Source: Polaromonas sp. (GTDB lineage: Bacteria > Pseudomonadota > Gammaproteobacteria > Burkholderiales > Burkholderiaceae_C). From it: 64,000 nt of DNA. Below the pieces are notes generated by a model, which searched no databases, was not told where the DNA came from, and saw only the letters and a list, made by a program, of their open reading frames with translations. The DNA lies in the NCBI RefSeq assembly GCF_030689685.1, contig NZ_JAUYEY010000030.1:30428-94427 (forward strand), given 5' to 3'. The position numbers and the translations under genes are program-made. This document shows, in pieces, positions 61,065-64,000 of this stretch; the first letter of the stretch is position 1, and every line of letters starts with the position of its first letter.

Positions 61065-62191
61065 TGTATTTGCTGTCTGACATCCTCGGCCGCCCCGCAG
61101 CCGACATCGATACGCCCGCGCTGGTGATCGACCTCGACGCGATGGAGCGCAACCTCGCAGCCATGGCGACCTTTGCTGCGCAACATGGCGTCAAACTGCG
61201 GCCCCACGCCAAGATGCACAAAAGCGCCACCCTGGCCAAGCTGCAGATGGCCCATGGCGCAGTTGGTGTCTGCGTGCAAAAAACATCGGAAGCCGAAGCA
61301 CTGGCCGCGCTGGGCGTGAGCAACATCTACATCAGCAACGAGGTGGTCTCGCCCTTCAAGCTCAAACGCTTGGTGGCGCTGGCGCGGGAACTCGAAGCGC
61401 TGGGCGGACAACTGGCGATCGCGGTGGACAGCCTGGAAGGCCTGCAGCGGCTGGCAAAAGCGGTGCACGGACAGCACTGCGTGATTCGCGTCTTCATTGA
61501 GATTGATGTCGGCCACGGCCGCTGCGGCCTGGCGCCGGGCGACGCCGCCGTGCCGCTGGCGGCGGAGATCGCCAGGCATGCCGCGTTGCAGCTCGGCGGC
61601 CTGCAGGCCTACCACGGCCGCGCCCAGCATTTCCGCACGGTGGCCGAGCGGCGAGAAGGCATCGCCCAGGTCATCGCCCATGTGCAGGCGACACAAGCGG
61701 CGCTGCAGGCGGCAGGTTTTGAGGTGCCGCTGGTGACAGGCGCGGGCACCGGCACCTTCTCGCTGGAAGCGGCCAGCGGCGTCTACGGCGAGTTGCAAGC
61801 CGGCTCCTACCTGTTCATGGACCGCGATTACGCGAGCAACGAACACGACCCGGCGCAGCCGTCCTTTGAACACGCGCTGTTTGTTAAAAGCCAGGTCATG
61901 AGTCGCTGCACCGACCATGCGGTGGTGGACGCCGGCCACAAAAGCCATGCCATCGACTCCGGCCTGCCGGCGGTGCACGGCCTCGCGCTGGACTACGCCA
62001 ACGGCGGCGACGAACACGGCATCCTGCGCGGCGCAGTGCTGCCGGCCATCGGCGAAACGGTGTGGCTGATTCCCGGCCACTGCGACCCGACGGTCAACCT
62101 GCACGAGCACCTGCTCGGTGTGCGCGGTGGCCTGCAACACGGCAAGGTCGAACAAATCATCAGGGTGGATGCCAGAGGCGCGCTGACCTGA
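61064..62191 (+). CDS. DSD1-family PLP enzyme (D-threonine aldolase-like)
   Basis: A 375-residue fold-type III PLP protein: alanine-racemase-like N-terminal barrel with DTPALVIDLDAMERN, PLP lysine Lys50 in RPHAKMHKS, GAGTGTF, and a C-terminal metal site in IPGHCDPTVNLHEH. This arrangement belongs to D-threonine aldolase, D-serine dehydratase (DSD1) and 3-hydroxy-D-aspartate aldolase. The exact reaction cannot be chosen. Coupled by TGATG to the phosphatase gene. Confidence 0.86.
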   Translation: MYLLSDILGRPAADIDTPALVIDLDAMERNLAAMATFAAQHGVKLRPHAKMHKSATLAKLQMAHGAVGVCVQKTSEAEALAALGVSNIYISNEVVSPFKLKRLVALARELEALGGQLAIAVDSLEGLQRLAKAVHGQHCVIRVFIEIDVGHGRCGLAPGDAAVPLAAEIARHAALQLGGLQAYHGRAQHFRTVAERREGIAQVIAHVQATQAALQAAGFEVPLVTGAGTGTFSLEAASGVYGELQAGSYLFMDRDYASNEHDPAQPSFEHALFVKSQVMSRCTDHAVVDAGHKSHAIDSGLPAVHGLALDYANGGDEHGILRGAVLPAIGETVWLIPGHCDPTVNLHEHLLGVRGGLQHGKVEQIIRVDARGALT

Positions 62192-62308
62192 TACGGTCAG
62201 CGCCGGATGGGGCCTCGCGGCCAAGACTGGCCTCTTTGTCCAGTTGTGCCATGCAAGGGGAACTGGGTATGCGCAAGCGGACGCGTAGCGGTCCGATGGA
62301 ATGACCCC
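62192..62308. other. Short region after the DSD1-family gene
   Basis: 117 bases between convergent genes; no gene or clear terminator seen. Confidence 0.4.
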
Positions 62309-62521
62309 TTATGCAGCCAATTCAACCAGTTCAGCTTGGCTGGAGGGCGGGGGTACTGGCTGACCGTCTTCAATCAGTCCCTGAACGTGAAACTCCATCG
62401 CTTCATGGATAAGCCGAGTAACTTCGGTACGGGATTCACCCACAGCGATGCAACCAGGTAGATCGGGCACATAGGCACCAAAGCTTGACGGGCCTTTTTC
62501 AACAATCACCAGATATTGCAT
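62309..62521 (-). CDS. hicB: HicB-type antitoxin (short form)
   Basis: A 70-residue HicB with the partial RNase H fold: MQYLVIVEKGPSSFGAYVPDLPGCIAVGES is characteristic (shown here as YLVIVEKG and AYVPDLPGC), followed by a helix and a VPPPSSQAE tail. It lacks the C-terminal helix-turn-helix or ribbon-helix-helix domain of long HicB proteins, so autoregulation may need HicA or another site. It follows hicA after nine bases. Confidence 0.85.
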   Translation of the reverse strand: MQYLVIVEKGPSSFGAYVPDLPGCIAVGESRTEVTRLIHEAMEFHVQGLIEDGQPVPPPSSQAELVELAA

Positions 62522-62530
62522 TTCACAACC

Positions 62531-62725
62531 TCATTTTTTCAAACCTGCTTGCTTGAGCACGCTGTTCAAGGCTCCAGGCGGCACATCAACACTGGGCTTT
62601 CCCGATACCGTCACTGTGCCAGATTTGGAAGGATGATGAAACTGCCGATGGCTGCCTTTTTGGCGCACCAACTGCCAACCGTCGGTTTGAATCATCACCA
62701 AAAGCTCTTTGATTTTGACCGGCAT
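62531..62725 (-). CDS. hicA: HicA-type toxin (mRNA interferase)
   Basis: A 64-residue double-stranded-RNA-binding-fold toxin. The catalytic histidine is His26 in RQKGSHRQFHHP, followed by the basic TVTVSGKPSVDVPPGALNSV and LKQAGL. HicA cleaves mRNA and is neutralised by HicB. All expected motifs are present, so the toxin looks intact. Confidence 0.9.
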   Translation of the reverse strand: MPVKIKELLVMIQTDGWQLVRQKGSHRQFHHPSKSGTVTVSGKPSVDVPPGALNSVLKQAGLKK

Positions 62726-62766
62726 GAGCCGATCATCTCATAGCTGACGCGGCGCGCTGACCTGAG

Positions 62767-63345
62767 TCAGGGGGCTCTGGCGAGCACCACCTCCCACAAA
62801 GCCTTTGACTTGATGTACTTGCGCGTCACGAAGTGCTCAAGCGACAGGCGCCGCCAACCGGTGGCCAACAGCAGTTCGATCGCAGTTTCGTCAAAGAAAC
62901 GCTTGGGCTCTCCGTTCACCAGATAGAAATTGGGCTCAATCTCCTGGTGGCCGCTGGCCCCGAAGTGATGGTCTTCAGTGGAGTTCAGGCGGCACAACAA
63001 CAAGCCACCCGGGCGCAACACCTCCCGCACACGCTGGACAATTGACTGGGTCTCTTCCCAGCTGAAGTAATGCAGGGAAAGACTCGCCACCACCAGCCCG
63101 GCCTGCTGCGCTTCAAGCGGGAAAGGGTCCCGGATGTCCCTGCGCGTGACCGTCGCAGAAGGCACCCGCGCCTTCGCCACCGCAACCGCCGCCCGCGAGA
63201 GGTCAAAGGCGGTGACACGCAGGCCGGCACCGGCAAGTACGGCTGTATCGTCACCATGCCCGCAGCCAATCTCCAGCACCGGTCCTTCACCGGCATGGGT
63301 GACGGCCAACGGTAGCCAGCGCTTGAGCCAGGGGTCAGAAAACAT
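62767..63345 (-). CDS. Class I SAM-dependent methyltransferase
   Basis: About 192 residues. SAM-binding motif I VLEIGCGHGDDTAVLA, acidic motif II TAFDLSRAAVAVAKARV, then VVASLSLHYFSWEETQ and LRPGGLLLCRLNSTEDHHFG. The frame is open to 63456, but MFSDPWLKRWLPL at 63345 is a natural domain start; no good ribosome-binding site is seen for either. It ends 41 bases before the hicA start, on the same strand. The substrate is unknown. Confidence 0.82.
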   Translation of the reverse strand: MFSDPWLKRWLPLAVTHAGEGPVLEIGCGHGDDTAVLAGAGLRVTAFDLSRAAVAVAKARVPSATVTRRDIRDPFPLEAQQAGLVVASLSLHYFSWEETQSIVQRVREVLRPGGLLLCRLNSTEDHHFGASGHQEIEPNFYLVNGEPKRFFDETAIELLLATGWRRLSLEHFVTRKYIKSKALWEVVLARAP

Positions 63346-63495
63346 GGTGGAGGCAGACGTCTTTCGTGATGCAGGTCGCGGGATAACCAATACCTGGATT
63401 ATCCGGAGGGAAAATGCACAAAAGCACTCTGCGCCCTTCATCAGGGTCCATGCCATTGCGCACTGTATGCATTACCAGTAATATTGGGGCCAATT

Positions 63496-63852
63496 ATGGC
63501 AAAAGACTCTCGAATCGAATGGACGCACCATACATTCAACCCTTGGTGGGGCTGCGTAAAGGTTTCTGCGGCCTGCGATAACTGCTACGCCGAAACTTGG
63601 GCTAAACGCTTGGGTGAAAACGTTTGGGGCGTCAACACAGAGCGCCGATTTTTTAGTGAGACCCACTGGAAAGAACCCTTGAAGTGGGATTCTGAAGCGC
63701 GCGATGAAGGTATAAGGCGCCGCGTTTTCTGCGCATCTATGGGTGATGTATTTGAGAAAAATCCAGCACTCGTTCCGCACCGCAAACGATTAGCGTTTAT
63801 CTGCCGCGCTGCAATGCTGATTGAAACCATGAACACCTCCCGCGGCAGATAA
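63496..63852 (+). pseudogene. DUF5131 (phage Gp37/Gp68-like) protein, truncated
   Basis: The first ~95 residues match the N-terminus of DUF5131 proteins: MAKDSRIEWTHHTFNPWWGC, cysteines Cys20, Cys27 and Cys30 (CX6CX2C), REPLKW-like and VFCASMGDVFE motifs. Normal proteins continue for more than 100 further residues. Here the reading degenerates after HRKRLAFI and stops at residue 118, inside a perfect 24-bp inverted repeat. The gene appears broken by a fold-back rearrangement. These genes are common in phages and mobile elements. Confidence 0.75.
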
Positions 63853-63864
63853 ACGCTAATCGTT
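63785..63864. repeat. Perfect 24-bp inverted repeat with 32-base loop
   Basis: 63785-63808 (AACGATTAGCGTTTATC and so on) is the exact reverse complement of 63841-63864. The left arm is in the DUF5131 frame and the right arm contains its premature stop. No T-run follows directly. Confidence 0.85.
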
Positions 63865-63878
63865 GAACTAAACCGCTA

Positions 63879-63916
63879 CGCGGTGGCGGGTCCGCACAGG
63901 CCACCACCGCGTTTTT
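63879..63916 (+). terminator. Candidate terminator at the right end
   Basis: CGCGGTGG pairs with CCACCGCG (63904-63911) and is followed by TTTTT. It would end transcription of the truncated DUF5131 gene. Confidence 0.6.
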
Positions 63917-63955
63917 GTTGAGGGGTGGCTTGCGTTCGGGGAGTCTGAGGAGAAA

Positions 63956-63990
63956 CCTTCAAGCTGGGGAATATTCCCCGGTTTTGAAGG
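63956..63990 (+). promoter_or_regulatory. Nested palindrome before the next gene
   Basis: Perfect 14-bp palindrome GGGGAATATTCCCC (63966-63979) nested inside CCTTCAA/TTGAAGG. The outer right arm overlaps a GAAGGAG ribosome-binding sequence, so a gene probably starts just beyond the window, and the dyad may be its operator. Confidence 0.45.
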
Positions 63991-64000
63991 AGACTTGTCA

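Noticed and set aside
63785..63930. Integron attC site
   Set aside because: GTTGAAC after the right arm fits GTTRRRY, but no RYYYAAC core complements it on the left, the arms are perfectly paired rather than bulged, and no integrase gene is visible.

Overview
The window is an almost fully coding, GC-rich stretch of a betaproteobacterial chromosome, most probably Comamonadaceae (Polaromonas, Rhodoferax or Variovorax-like). This rests on the order mlaFEDACB-ABC exporter-ibaG-murA-hisG, pilMNOPQ-aroK-aroB-dgt, a ResB/CcsB system next to cytochrome c4, tal-pgi diverging from zwf-hexR, and short dispersed repeats of a kind I associate with this family. No rRNA, tRNA, CRISPR array or intact prophage is visible. 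I assign no species.

Layout: 1-8246 is a leftward envelope operon (Mla phospholipid transport, ABC-2 exporter, IbaG, MurA, start of HisG). 8247-14540 is glutamate synthase (gltB, gltD). 14541-15819 is a scar with a REP-associated transposase, REP-like flanks and a chimeric gene remnant. 15816-24094 is dgt, aroB, aroK and the type IV pilus assembly genes pilMNOPQ. 24363-28720 is PBP1A, frataxin, a small lipoprotein and lysA. 28758-34868 is MsrPQ, cytochrome c biogenesis and cytochrome c4. 35006-40010 is engB, an alpha/beta hydrolase, two LpxL-type acyltransferases and metK behind a structured leader. 40690-43125 is groES-groEL with a CIRCE operator. 43138-49246 is a DUF805 protein, a complete phosphite uptake and oxidation locus (ptxE diverging from ptxABCD) and an exported metallo-beta-lactamase-fold protein. 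49357-54443 is central carbon metabolism under a probable HexR operator. 54483-62191 is midA, an SDR, folB, a low-GC ATPase/TOPRIM-like pair, ttcA, a DUF4136 lipoprotein, a histidine phosphatase and a DSD1-family enzyme. 62309-64000 is an accessory end with hicAB, a methyltransferase and a DUF5131 gene broken by a perfect inverted repeat.

How the genes work together: many neighbours share 4-base ATGA overlaps (murA/hisG, mlaF/E, mlaA/D, pilO/P/Q, resB/ccsB, ptxA/B/C, tal/pgi, ATPase/TOPRIM-like), which points to translational coupling. The most notable cargo is the ptx locus, whose PtxD keeps the residues known to matter in phosphite dehydrogenase. Next is the ATPase plus TOPRIM-like pair wedged between folB and ttcA, with clearly lower GC than its neighbours and the look of an uncharacterised defence module.

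Under the genes lies a layer of small repeats: six copies of a roughly 55-bp palindromic element (two inside reading frames, one over a gene end), two copies of a roughly 115-bp element bracketing groEL, three copies of a GC-rich element, and two identical 39-bp terminators at either side of DUF805-ptx. All identifications come from reading the sequence; no database search was possible.
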